From Amycolatopsis sp. NBC_01488 (GTDB lineage Bacteria > Actinomycetota > Actinomycetes > Mycobacteriales > Pseudonocardiaceae), in assembly GCF_036227105.1 (NCBI RefSeq), contig NZ_CP109434.1, forward strand, positions 8,156,501-8,220,500: a stretch of 64,000 nt of DNA, written 5' to 3'. Positions 1-7,472 of the stretch are shown here, in pieces (positions within the stretch are counted from its first letter, which is position 1; the number at the start of each line of letters is the position of its first letter). A model generated the notes under the pieces. That model saw only the letters and a program-made list of their open reading frames with translations. It did not search any database and had not been told where the DNA came from. A program made the translations under genes and the position numbers.

Positions 1-716
1 CACGCCCGCACGTCGACCGCGACGCTCGCCGCGGCGGGCACGGTGTTGGTCGTCGTCCCGGCCGTCAGCGCGGTCGGGACGACACTGGTGCCGCGGTCCG
101 CGTCGGCGAGCGCCGCCACCGCGAGGATCTGGTGGGCGACCTCGATTCCCGCGTTGACGCCCTTTTCGGGTTCGAGCCCGGCGTGCGCGGCGCGGCCCTC
201 GACCTCGATCCGGTACCGGGAAACACCTTTGCGGCGGGTCTTCAGGGCGCCGCCGTCGGCCGACGCTTCGAGCACGAAGACCGCGTCGCAGGTCTTGGCT
301 TCCTCCTCGATCAGGGCGCGGGACAGCGGCGAGCCGATCTCCTCGTCGCCGGTGACGAGGACCGAGAGGCCGCCGCGGTCCGGTAGCGCCGCGGCGGCGT
401 GCAGGGCCATCACGACGCCGGCTTTCATGTCGAAGCAGCCCGGCCCGCGCAGGACGCCGTCGCGGACTTCGAAGGGGTGCGTGCGCAGGGAACCCAGCGG
501 CCACACGGTGTCGTGGTGGCCGAGCAGCAGCACGCGCGGCGGGCCGTCGCCGAACCGCCAGCGCAGGTGGGTGCAGCCGTCGGTGACGAGGCGTTCGGGC
601 TCGGCGCCGAGCAGCCGTCGCCCGATCCCGGCGACGGCTTCGGCACTGCGCGCGACGGCGTCGTGGTCACTCGACGGTGACTCGCAGCGGACGAGCGTCC
701 CGATGTCCTCGATCAC
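1..716 (-). CDS. M20-family metallopeptidase / carboxypeptidase, C-terminus cut by window edge
   Basis: Zinc-dependent exopeptidase of the M20 (CPG2/ArgE/DapE) type that would cleave an amide bond from an acylated amino acid or dipeptide in the cytoplasm. Visible motifs are GHHDTVWP (metal ligand His and catalytic Asp), GCFDMKAGVVM (bridging Asp) and TGDEEIGS (catalytic Glu). After these comes the start of the dimerisation domain (YRIEVEGRAAHAG). The GTG start at 716 overlaps the TGA of the upstream amidohydrolase in a GTGA, so the two are translationally coupled and probably act on related N-acyl amino acid substrates. About 238 residues are present and the remaining C-terminal part lies outside the window. 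The substrate is not predictable. Confidence 0.82.
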   Translation of the reverse strand, partial: MIEDIGTLVRCESPSSDHDAVARSAEAVAGIGRRLLGAEPERLVTDGCTHLRWRFGDGPPRVLLLGHHDTVWPLGSLRTHPFEVRDGVLRGPGCFDMKAGVVMALHAAAALPDRGGLSVLVTGDEEIGSPLSRALIEEEAKTCDAVFVLEASADGGALKTRRKGVSRYRIEVEGRAAHAGLEPEKGVNAGIEVAHQILAVAALADADRGTSVVPTALTAGTTTNTVPAAASVAVDVRA

Positions 717-2185
717 CGCGGCTCACCTCGCAGCGGCCGGCCGGGCAGCGCGCCGGTGTCCAGGTTTCCTTCGCTGACCACGGGAACCCCGCCGACGTAC
801 AGGTGCCGGACGCCGACGGACGGGCGGGTCGGGTCGGCGTAGGTCGCGGTGTCGGTGATGCTCTCCGGGTCGAGGACGACGAGGTCGGCGTCCGCGCCCA
901 CGCCCAGGTGCCCCTTGCCGCGGGCGTGCGGCGCGACGTCGTCGAGGATGCGCGACGGCAGGTACGAGCAGCGGCGGAACGCTTCGAGCCAGCTCCACGC
1001 CCCGGCTTCGCGGACCATCAGGCGCAGCGTCTTGGCGAAGGTGCCGGCGGTCCGCGGATGCGTCGTGCCGCCCGGGGGCAGCGGCCACTCGGTGCTTTCG
1101 GTGCGGCCGTCCGTCCAGTAGACGGGCATCGCGTCGCTGGCGACGACGGCATCGGGGAACGCGAGCGCCTGGTGCAGCAGCCCACGGTCGCGGGGGTCGG
1201 TCTCGTCCAGGAACTCGAGGAGGCACGGCGCGCCCGGGTCCTGCCGCCGCAGCTCGTTCAGGCGGCTTTCGTCGCGGACCCGCTCCCCCGTTTCGAGGAT
1301 GACGACGCTCGAGGGCTGCAAACCCTTCAGGCGCAAGCGATCCGGTTCGAGGAAGGCGGCGCCGACCGCCGTGCTGCCCGCGCCGTACGGGTAGGCCTCG
1401 ACGGTGACGCGCGAGCCTTCGCGGCGGGCGGTGTCGAGGGTGGCGAGGACCCGGTCGATGTGGTGGCCGGAGGTGCTGTTGACGTGGCAGTGGTGCATCG
1501 CGGCACCGGTCTCGCCCGCGGCGACGGCGATCTCCACCGAGCCGTCGACCGGGATCGCGGGGTCGACCTCGACCAGCTCGCGGACGTGGGTGTAGGTGGG
1601 CACGCCGGCCTTCGCGGCGAGGTGCGCGACGGCCATGAACTCGCCCGGCTCGGTCGCGGGCGCGTAGCCCATCAGGACGCCGATGCCCAGGGCGCCGTTC
1701 GCGAGTTCGGCTTCGAGCAGCGAAAGCCACGCGGTGAGTTCGGTCTTGGTGGAACTGCGTTGCCACCGCGGGTTTGCGAGCACCGCCAGGCCGCTGTCGA
1801 TGCTCGCGTCGGGGGCGATGCCGGCGAGGATCTGCGCCCGGGCGGCGCCCCAGGAGGCGGAGAAGCCGTAGTGCAGCGGACGTCCGGCCGCGGCGGCCTC
1901 GGCGTAGGCGCGGTCGATCGGCATGAGGCCGGCTTCGAGGTCGAGTGCGGTGGTGACGCCGTCCATGGCCTGCAGCCGCTGCCCGGCGATGGAGTGCACG
2001 TGGCTGTGCAGGTCGACGAACCCGGGCCCGACGACGAGCCCGCTGACGTCGACCACGGTGGCGCCCGGCGCTGCGAGGCTCGGCCCGACGGCCTCGACCC
2101 GGCCGGCGCCGAGCAGCACGTCGGCGACGCCGTCGAAGCCGCTCCCGGGGTCCACGACCCGGCCGCCCCGCAAGAGTGTGTGCAC
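713..2185 (-). CDS. N-acyl-D-amino-acid deacylase-like amidohydrolase
   Basis: A 490-residue amidohydrolase of the D-aminoacylase group. It opens with the small beta domain (LLRGGRVVDPGSGF), followed by the metal-binding segment GFVDLHSHVHS and a TIM-barrel body. Later come an HCHVNS-type metal ligand (about residue 233), VVASDAMP (catalytic Asp region) and the C-terminal amidohydrolase signature HLGVGADADLVVLDP. It would hydrolyse an N-acyl group or a cyclic amide. It starts with GTG and its stop overlaps the start of the M20 peptidase gene, so the pair forms an operon probably used for peptide or acyl-amino acid salvage. Dihydroorotase- or hydantoinase-like activities are alternatives, but the length and ending suit D-aminoacylases. 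Confidence 0.8.
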   Translation of the reverse strand: MHTLLRGGRVVDPGSGFDGVADVLLGAGRVEAVGPSLAAPGATVVDVSGLVVGPGFVDLHSHVHSIAGQRLQAMDGVTTALDLEAGLMPIDRAYAEAAAAGRPLHYGFSASWGAARAQILAGIAPDASIDSGLAVLANPRWQRSSTKTELTAWLSLLEAELANGALGIGVLMGYAPATEPGEFMAVAHLAAKAGVPTYTHVRELVEVDPAIPVDGSVEIAVAAGETGAAMHHCHVNSTSGHHIDRVLATLDTARREGSRVTVEAYPYGAGSTAVGAAFLEPDRLRLKGLQPSSVVILETGERVRDESRLNELRRQDPGAPCLLEFLDETDPRDRGLLHQALAFPDAVVASDAMPVYWTDGRTESTEWPLPPGGTTHPRTAGTFAKTLRLMVREAGAWSWLEAFRRCSYLPSRILDDVAPHARGKGHLGVGADADLVVLDPESITDTATYADPTRPSVGVRHLYVGGVPVVSEGNLDTGALPGRPLRGEPR

Positions 2186-2276
2186 CCGTCCGCCTCCTCG
2201 TCGTCGCTTCCCGGCGACGTTAGGGGGATTCGGGGCCCGGCCGTTGGTCCGCGGCGACGAATCGGGGCGGCGCGGT

Positions 2277-2951
2277 TCAGCCGCGCGGACGAACCGGCGT
2301 CACCGGGGCCAGGAGCAGGCCGGTGACCGCGTCGATCAGGCCCGTCCCCGCGTCGTCCCAGGTCGCCCGGGGCGTCGGGGTGCCCTCCGCCAGCGCGCGC
2401 TCACGCTCGGCCGTCATGTGGATCATCAGCTGGCGGGCCATGTCGCTGCGCTCGGCGCGGACGTCCGCCGGCAGGCCGTCCAGGCAGCGGTTGAGCCCCT
2501 CCACCGCGCGGGCGAGCGCGGGGGACGCCAGGGACTCCTCCGCGATGATCGCCCGCAGCGCCGGGTCGGTCATCACCTGGGCGCTGAACCGCGCGAACCA
2601 CGTCGGCGCGCCCAGCTCCCGCAGGTACGTCGTGCTCGGGCGGACCAGGCAGGCCACCCACTCCCGCAGGCCGGCGTCGTCGCCGGTGGCCTCGACCAGC
2701 TCCGCGCGCAGCCGCTCCATCGGCTCGGCGTGCTTGCGGACGATCGCGCGGACCAGGTCGACCTTGGTGCCGAAGTGGTAGTTGACGGCGGCGTTGTTGC
2801 CCTGGCCGGCGGCCTCGCTGATGTGCCGGTTGGACACCACCTGCACCCCGTGTTCCGCGAACAGCCGCTCGGCCGTCACGAGGATGCTCTCCCGCGTCGC
2901 ACTCGCGCGGGCCGCCTTCACGTTCATGTTCGCAACCACCTGATCATCCAC
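2277..2951 (-). CDS. TetR/AcrR family transcriptional regulator
   Basis: A DNA-binding repressor of 224 residues with the TetR N-terminal helix-turn-helix: RESILVTAERLFAEHGV, then ISEAAGQGNNAAVNYHFGTK (recognition helix). The C-terminal ligand domain (ERLRAELVEATG onward) looks like the subgroup that acts as a metal- or lipid-responsive regulator, but the ligand cannot be read from sequence. The first start is GTG at 2951; an ATG eight codons in (MNVKAARASA) is an alternative. It lies upstream of the amidohydrolase gene on the same strand with a 91-bp gap and diverges from the DUF6010 gene at 3056, so either could be its target. Confidence 0.82.
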   Translation of the reverse strand: MDDQVVANMNVKAARASATRESILVTAERLFAEHGVQVVSNRHISEAAGQGNNAAVNYHFGTKVDLVRAIVRKHAEPMERLRAELVEATGDDAGLREWVACLVRPSTTYLRELGAPTWFARFSAQVMTDPALRAIIAEESLASPALARAVEGLNRCLDGLPADVRAERSDMARQLMIHMTAERERALAEGTPTPRATWDDAGTGLIDAVTGLLLAPVTPVRPRG

Positions 2952-3041
2952 GCCGGCCCCCCACCTTACGGAGCCGCCGCGCTGGCGAAAAATCGGCGGA
3001 GCGTGGCCGGACAGCCACTGGCCTCGGGAGGCCGCCGTTCC

Positions 3042-3047
3042 TAGCGT
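3042..3047 (+). promoter_or_regulatory. -10 element TAGCGT of a probable leaderless promoter
   Basis: TAGCGT matches the actinobacterial TAnnnT -10 box and ends 8 bp before the ATG at 3056. There is no Shine-Dalgarno sequence, so transcription would start at or next to the start codon. The same hexamer sits at the same distance before the gene at 32924. Confidence 0.5.
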
Positions 3048-3055
3048 GGTCGATC

Positions 3056-3478
3056 ATGATCGCAGTGCTCGCGCCGATCTTCATCGGCCTCGTCTACGTC
3101 CTGCTCAGCTCGCTGATCCCGGAACCGCACCGGCGGAAGATCAACGCCGTCATGGTGGGCGGCGCCGGTGCGGCCTACCTCTCCGGTGGCGCCCTCGGGC
3201 CGTGGGAGCTGGCGTTCTGCGCGGTGATGACGTACGTCGCGTTCCGCGGGCTGGACTCGTGGACGTTCATCGGCGTCGGCTGGCTCCTGCACACCGGCTG
3301 GGACGTCGTCCACCACCTGAAGGGCCACCCGATCCTGCCGTTCGCGCACGACTCGTCGTTCGGCTGCGCGATCTGCGACCCGGTGATCGCGATCTGGTGC
3401 TTCACCGGCGGCCGGTCGGTCACCGGGTGGTTCCGGCGGGTTGGCGCGCCGGAGCCGCGGGTACCCGAGCGGACATGA
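3056..3478 (+). CDS. DUF6010-family integral membrane protein
   Basis: A 140-residue membrane protein with four hydrophobic segments: residues 3-20, 34-60, 68-85 and about 105-122. Conserved-looking landmarks are SSLIPEPHRRKINAVMVGGAG, GWLLHTGWDVVHHLKG and FGCAICDPVIAIWC. The paired histidines and cysteines are placed as in other DUF6010 proteins, whose function is unknown. It starts with ATG and appears to be translated from a leaderless transcript. Its TGA overlaps the ATG of the next small gene (ATGA), so the two are probably co-expressed. Confidence 0.75.
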   Translation: MIAVLAPIFIGLVYVLLSSLIPEPHRRKINAVMVGGAGAAYLSGGALGPWELAFCAVMTYVAFRGLDSWTFIGVGWLLHTGWDVVHHLKGHPILPFAHDSSFGCAICDPVIAIWCFTGGRSVTGWFRRVGAPEPRVPERT

Positions 3479-3675
3479 GCACCGAAGTCGAACGCGCCGC
3501 GCACGCCTTCTGCCCGCGGTGCCACCCCGACCCGCAGCCGGGCGAAGTGCTCATCGCGCTGTGCGGCGCCCGGCACCCGTACTACGGCCGCCGAGACCGC
3601 CCGGTGAACACGTGCCCCGCCTGCGTCCGGCTGGCCGCGGCGAACGTCTACGCCTGCGGCCACCCCGGCGGTTAG
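3475..3675 (+). CDS. Small Cys/His-rich protein, possible zinc ribbon
   Basis: A 66-residue soluble protein with six cysteines: CPRCHPD near the N-terminus, a lone Cys in ALCGARH, CPACVRL, and ACGHPGG at the end. Two CxxC pairs plus nearby histidines would suit zinc binding, as in DUF3039-like actinobacterial zinc proteins, but I do not recognise a named family. Its ATG overlaps the stop of the DUF6010 gene, indicating translational coupling. It could be an accessory to that membrane protein or an independent small regulator. Confidence 0.6.
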   Translation: MSTEVERAAHAFCPRCHPDPQPGEVLIALCGARHPYYGRRDRPVNTCPACVRLAAANVYACGHPGG

Positions 3676-3780
3676 TCCCGGACCAGCGCGGGAAGCTACG
3701 GGCTGGTCGAGCGGGAACGCTCCGGGCGCCAGGTCCGCTACCTGATCACGGCGCTCGGAACGGCCCTGCTCACCGGCTAG
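3676..3780 (+). pseudogene. Remnant of an ArsR/MarR-type winged-helix regulator
   Basis: Directly after the TAG of the Cys-rich gene, the same frame continues with GLVERERSGRQVRYLITAL and ends at a TAG (3778-3780). This reads like the wing and last helix of an ArsR- or MarR-type DNA-binding domain. Nothing upstream supplies the start or the recognition helix. Only about 34 codons survive, and the end overlaps the stop of the convergent exported-protein gene. I read it as a decayed gene fragment. Confidence 0.4.
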
Positions 3781-5012
3781 CCCAGCGACGTCAGCGGTAC
3801 CGCGAACACCGACCGCCCGCACGTCTGGTTCTGCGCCGTGCAGTCGGCCGTCGACCACTCCGACTGGGACCAGACCAGGCCCGTCGACCAGTCGTAGGTC
3901 AGCGCCTCCGGGTGGACCGCCCAGCAGGCCGTCGTGGTGCCACAGGTCGCCGACGTGCTCGCCGCGGTCGTCTGGGCCCAGAGCTGGCCGTTGATCGTCG
4001 CCGAGCTGTGCGCGACGTACCACTTGCCGTCGTGGGACAGGACGCCCTGCATGTTGCCCACGGAGCTGCGGAAGGCCTCGGTCGCCGTGCCGGTCAGCAG
4101 GTAGTCCGCGCCCATCGGGAACCGGTACAGGCGGCCGTGGAGGCTCTGGTCGGAGAAGTACTCCGTCGTCACGATCGACGCCGGGGTGGTGCTGCGGTCG
4201 AGCGACATCGACGAGAAGCACGGCACGCCCGTGTCGGAGGACATGCTGCACGTACCACCGGCGTAGGTGTAGTAGCCGACCTGCATCATCGCGTACTTGT
4301 AGGTGTACGCGGCATACCCGCCGGACGTCTTGCCGATCGCGTTGGACGTCGTGTCGGTCATCTGCAGGATGTGCTTCGTGCTGAACACCCGGATCGCGGT
4401 CGACGTGCTGCCCTCGGCCGTCACGTAGATCTTGTCGCCGTACCAGGCCATCCCGCCCATGTGCGCCTGCGCCGCGGAGAAGCTGCTGCCGGTGCTGTTC
4501 GGCACGGCCAGGTACAGCATCCGGTGCGCGGCGGAAGCGGGGTCGTCGTAGTTGATCGCCTGGATCCGCGCGTCGTTGTACCGGCCGAGCGCGTCGGTGC
4601 CGTGCCAGCCGGACAGGATGATCTTGTCCGCGCCCCACAGGCCGTCGTCGTCGGCGTCGCCGGAGGTCGTGATGCCCTGCGGGCTCCACGTCGTCGTGCT
4701 CGCGCGGTCGGCGTCCCAGCACAGCGACTTCGTCGCCGTCGGCGCCTTGGGCAACGCGGCCTTCTCGGCGGCCGTGCAGCCGGTCATCGCGTAGCTGGGG
4801 TCGTTGACGACGGTGTTGAGGCTGACGTTCGGCAGCGCGTTGTCCAGCGCCGTCAGCGCGGCGGCCGGCGTGGCGTGCCAGACGAGGTTCTGCTTGGTCG
4901 TCGTGGTCAGCGGGTCGCTGTAGGCGGCGCTCGCCGTCCCGGGCAGCGCCAGCGCGCCGGCCGCCACGGCCAGCGCGAGGAGGAGGATCTTCGGAGTTCG
5001 CATGGGCGGCAT
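3777..5012 (-). CDS. Exported protein, paralogue of the one at 21892-23085
   Basis: A 411-residue exported protein with a clear signal peptide (MRTPKILLLALAVAAGALAL, cleavage near ASA-AYS). The mature part is rich in Ser, Thr, Gly, Tyr and Trp. It carries motifs also found in the secreted protein at 21892-23085: SPQGITTS/YPQGITTS, GGMAWYGDKIYV/GGVSWYGDYLYV, an HDGKWYVAHSS/HNGRWWFNSSG segment, and a FAV ending. Repeated short beta-strand-like blocks suggest a propeller or lectin-like fold. No catalytic residues are recognisable. Two in-frame ATGs are possible (5012 and 5003), the second giving the tidier signal peptide. The function is unknown. Confidence 0.72.
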   Translation of the reverse strand: MPPMRTPKILLLALAVAAGALALPGTASAAYSDPLTTTTKQNLVWHATPAAALTALDNALPNVSLNTVVNDPSYAMTGCTAAEKAALPKAPTATKSLCWDADRASTTTWSPQGITTSGDADDDGLWGADKIILSGWHGTDALGRYNDARIQAINYDDPASAAHRMLYLAVPNSTGSSFSAAQAHMGGMAWYGDKIYVTAEGSTSTAIRVFSTKHILQMTDTTSNAIGKTSGGYAAYTYKYAMMQVGYYTYAGGTCSMSSDTGVPCFSSMSLDRSTTPASIVTTEYFSDQSLHGRLYRFPMGADYLLTGTATEAFRSSVGNMQGVLSHDGKWYVAHSSATINGQLWAQTTAASTSATCGTTTACWAVHPEALTYDWSTGLVWSQSEWSTADCTAQNQTCGRSVFAVPLTSLG

Positions 5013-5133
5013 TGCGCCAGACGCGGGTCCAAATTCCGTACACTCGCCCGCCCGGCTCTTGTATCAGCCGGTGCTCGCTCTCGCATCCTGGTACGGCTGG
5101 CCGTCCTGACCGGTGTGCCCCGATAGTGGTGGG

Positions 5134-6012
5134 GTGCTCACTTCCCGTGCCCCGCTCACCCTGCCCCGGGCCGAACGGACCGCGACGCGAGTGTCCTACC
5201 GGGACGCACTCGTGGCACCGCTCGCCGGGTACCGGCCGCTGCTGCTCGACCTCGTCGTCCCGGCCGGAAGCCCGGCCGCCGCCGGACATCCGGTCGTCGT
5301 GTACCTCTACGGCGGGGCACCCGCGGCCGGGTCGCACAAGCACAGCCTGCTGGGCGACCGGGTCGCGGATCGGTTGGTGGCGGCCGGGTTCGCCGTCGCG
5401 CGGGCCCAGTACCGGCACGGGCGCGAGGCCGCTTTCCCCGCGCAGGTCCACGATGTGAAGGCCGCCGTGCGGTGGGTCCGCCACCACGCCGGGGACCTCG
5501 GCCTCGACGCCGGGCGGGTCGCGGCGTGGGGGCACTCGGCGGGCGGCTACCTGGCCGCGATGCTCGCGGTGACCGCGGACGACGACGGCTTCGAAGGGGA
5601 CCTCGGGATCACCGGCCCGTCGAGCCGCGTCGGCGCGGCCGTCGCGTGGAGCCCGCCGACCGACTTCACGCGCATCCCGCCGCCGCCGGCGGGTTCTCCC
5701 TTGCACAGCACCGGTCACGACCCGCACGACTGGCTCCCCGGCCCGACGGCGAGCCCGCTGCTGCACGCGTCCGCCACCGCGGCGCCGCTCCTGCTGGCCC
5801 ACGGCACCGACGACGCCGGGATCCCGATCGCCCACAGCGAAGCACTGGTCGCCGCCTACTGGCGCGCCGGTGCCGACGCCGACCTGATCCGCCTCGACGG
5901 CGCGGGCCACTTCTACGGCGAACGGAAGCTCCGGCACGTCACCGACGCCGGGATCGCCTTCCTCCGCAACCACCTCACGGCGACACCCGGACGCGCTACG
6001 CCGAACAGGTGA
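5134..6012 (+). CDS. Alpha/beta-hydrolase fold esterase (BD-FAE / acetyl-esterase type)
   Basis: A cytoplasmic serine hydrolase of about 292 residues. The oxyanion segment reads VVVYLYGGAPAAGSH, where HGGG is usual. The nucleophile elbow is GHSAGGYLAAML, the acid is in LAHGTDDAGIP and the histidine in LDGAGHFYGE, so the triad Ser-Asp-His is complete. The family (kynurenine formamidase / carbohydrate acetyl esterase group) hydrolyses small esters or amides. I chose the GTG at 5134; an in-frame GTG at 5113 would add seven residues. The gene stands alone between two exported-protein genes. The substrate is unknown. Confidence 0.8.
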   Translation: MLTSRAPLTLPRAERTATRVSYRDALVAPLAGYRPLLLDLVVPAGSPAAAGHPVVVYLYGGAPAAGSHKHSLLGDRVADRLVAAGFAVARAQYRHGREAAFPAQVHDVKAAVRWVRHHAGDLGLDAGRVAAWGHSAGGYLAAMLAVTADDDGFEGDLGITGPSSRVGAAVAWSPPTDFTRIPPPPAGSPLHSTGHDPHDWLPGPTASPLLHASATAAPLLLAHGTDDAGIPIAHSEALVAAYWRAGADADLIRLDGAGHFYGERKLRHVTDAGIAFLRNHLTATPGRATPNR

Positions 6013-6089
6013 CATCCCGGGTCGGGCACCAACCGGGTGCGCGCCTCCGGAGTGAGCGGACCGCACACCCGGAGACCCCAGGAGGAAGC

Positions 6090-6473
6090 GTGCCGAACCG
6101 CCACCTGTCCACCGTCGCCGCCGCGGCGTTGCTCGCCTTCGCCGGAACTGTCGCCGTCGCGCCCGCCGCGTCGGCGCACGACGCCGTCGGCGAGGTGTAC
6201 GGCTGTCTCTACCAGGGCCAGTTCCGCTGCGGCTACGGCGGCGTGACCAACGGCCACACCCGCGTGTACTCCTGCGACACCGCGAGCGACGGCTACGGAT
6301 TCCGCACGGAGTACCGGCTTCGCAACGGTGCGACCGGCGGGGTCGACGACGCCAACGGCAGCAGTTCCGGCTGCAGCGCGATCACGCCGGGCACGGCGGC
6401 CAATCCGGTGGCCAAGTTCCGCGCGTGCCAGAAGCAGAACGCGTGGTGGTGCACCGACTGGCTGACCGCCTGA
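6090..6473 (+). CDS. Small secreted Cys-containing protein
   Basis: A 127-residue exported protein. The GTG start is preceded by a strong Shine-Dalgarno sequence (AGGAGG). The signal peptide runs through ALLAFAGTVAVAPAASA, and the mature chain begins HDAVGEVYG. It holds six cysteines: GCLY, RCGYGG, SCDTAS, GCSAI, RACQK and WWCTDW, probably three disulfides. It resembles small actinomycete extracellular proteins of unknown function. No active-site motif is visible. Confidence 0.68.
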   Translation: MPNRHLSTVAAAALLAFAGTVAVAPAASAHDAVGEVYGCLYQGQFRCGYGGVTNGHTRVYSCDTASDGYGFRTEYRLRNGATGGVDDANGSSSGCSAITPGTAANPVAKFRACQKQNAWWCTDWLTA

Positions 6474-6480
6474 GCGCCGG

Positions 6481-7302
6481 TCAGCCGACGACGTCGATCT
6501 CGAACGGCTCCGCGGCGCTGTACTCGAGGTCGGCCCACACCGCGCCCGGCAGGGCGAAGCGGCGGTGGGACGTCAGCCGGTCGTCGTAGCCGGGGTCGGA
6601 CTTGGGGTTGTGGCCGATGCCTTCCCGGTCCGAGCCCCACGCGAAGATGTTGCCGACCCACATCGGCTTCGACAGGCCGTCGCCGTTGATCCGCGGGCGG
6701 ACGACGACGGCGGCGCCGGTGCTGCCGGACAGGTTGAGCCGGACCGTGTTCTGGCCGGCGTTGGGCGGGGTGACGGTGATGCGTTCCATGAGCTCCACTT
6801 CCGGTTCGGCGGCGGTCAGCGAGCCCGGCGAATCCACGCCGGGCCAGAAGTCGGCGACGACGGAGATGTCGATGCCGGGGGCGACGTCGAGCAGGTACTG
6901 CGCGGCGATCGCGCCATCGGGGATTTCGGGCCGGCCGGTGGCCGTGGCGATCCAGTACAACGGCGGCTCGACGCCCTGGGCGGCGAACGCGGCCTTCACC
7001 TTCGGCCAGGTCGAGCGGTTGCAGTAGACGACCGGGTGCGCGAACCCCGATTCGCGCCGCCGCCGGGCCCAGCCCGGCGCCTGCTCGGGCGTCGCGTCGC
7101 CGAGTTCGACGTCGAGGACGTGCCCGTCGTCGGTCGACGCCTTCTTCACGATCCGCACCTTGAGGGCGTCCGGGAAGAGCGCCCAGTCGTCGGCGCTCCA
7201 CGGCGCGAGCTTGATCCGGTCGACGTACCCGGCCACCAGCACGGGCCGGCCGTCCTTCTCGAGGATGTTCCCCGCGGTGACAGCGTCATACATGGTACGC
7301 AT
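6481..7302 (-). CDS. Protein with glycoside-hydrolase-like (DUF1906/GH25-like) N-terminal domain
   Basis: A 273-residue protein without an evident signal peptide. The first about 150 residues (YDAVTAGNI, VLVAGYVDRI, HVLDVELGDATPEQAPGW, VVYCNRSTWPKVK, YWIATATG, AIAAQYLLD, DISVVADFWPGVD) look like the TIM-barrel-like domain found in actinobacterial proteins related to GH25 and DUF1906. The C-terminal half (ERITVTPPNAGQNTVRLN onward) resembles a beta-sandwich carbohydrate-binding module. I chose the ATG at 7302, which has GAGG upstream. Similar proteins are often phage-derived or cell-wall associated, but the role here is not clear. Confidence 0.6.
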   Translation of the reverse strand: MRTMYDAVTAGNILEKDGRPVLVAGYVDRIKLAPWSADDWALFPDALKVRIVKKASTDDGHVLDVELGDATPEQAPGWARRRRESGFAHPVVYCNRSTWPKVKAAFAAQGVEPPLYWIATATGRPEIPDGAIAAQYLLDVAPGIDISVVADFWPGVDSPGSLTAAEPEVELMERITVTPPNAGQNTVRLNLSGSTGAAVVVRPRINGDGLSKPMWVGNIFAWGSDREGIGHNPKSDPGYDDRLTSHRRFALPGAVWADLEYSAAEPFEIDVVG

Positions 7303-7435
7303 CGGCTTGCCTCGAAATCGTGCGGCGGCGGATATCGACGTATTCACGATCGCGCGAAGAGGATAACGCCACAACGGCGGAAAGGGCGCCTTTTAGGGCG
7401 AAATCGGCATACCGAAAAGACTTCACGGGCGAGGG

Positions 7436-7459
7436 CGGGTCCGGAAACAACCGGACCCG
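7436..7459 (-). terminator. Hairpin downstream of the ABC permease gene
   Basis: A perfect 9-bp stem (CGGGTCCGG / CCGGACCCG) with a 6-nt loop (AAACAA) lies 13 bp after the stop of the minus-strand permease gene. There is no long T tract, as is usual for actinomycete terminators. Confidence 0.55.
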
Positions 7460-7472
7460 ACCTTCTTCAAGG

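Noticed and set aside
3175..6066. 963-codon minus-strand frame
   Set aside because: Arg/Gly/Pro-rich shadow typical of high-GC DNA, covering four real genes on both strands.
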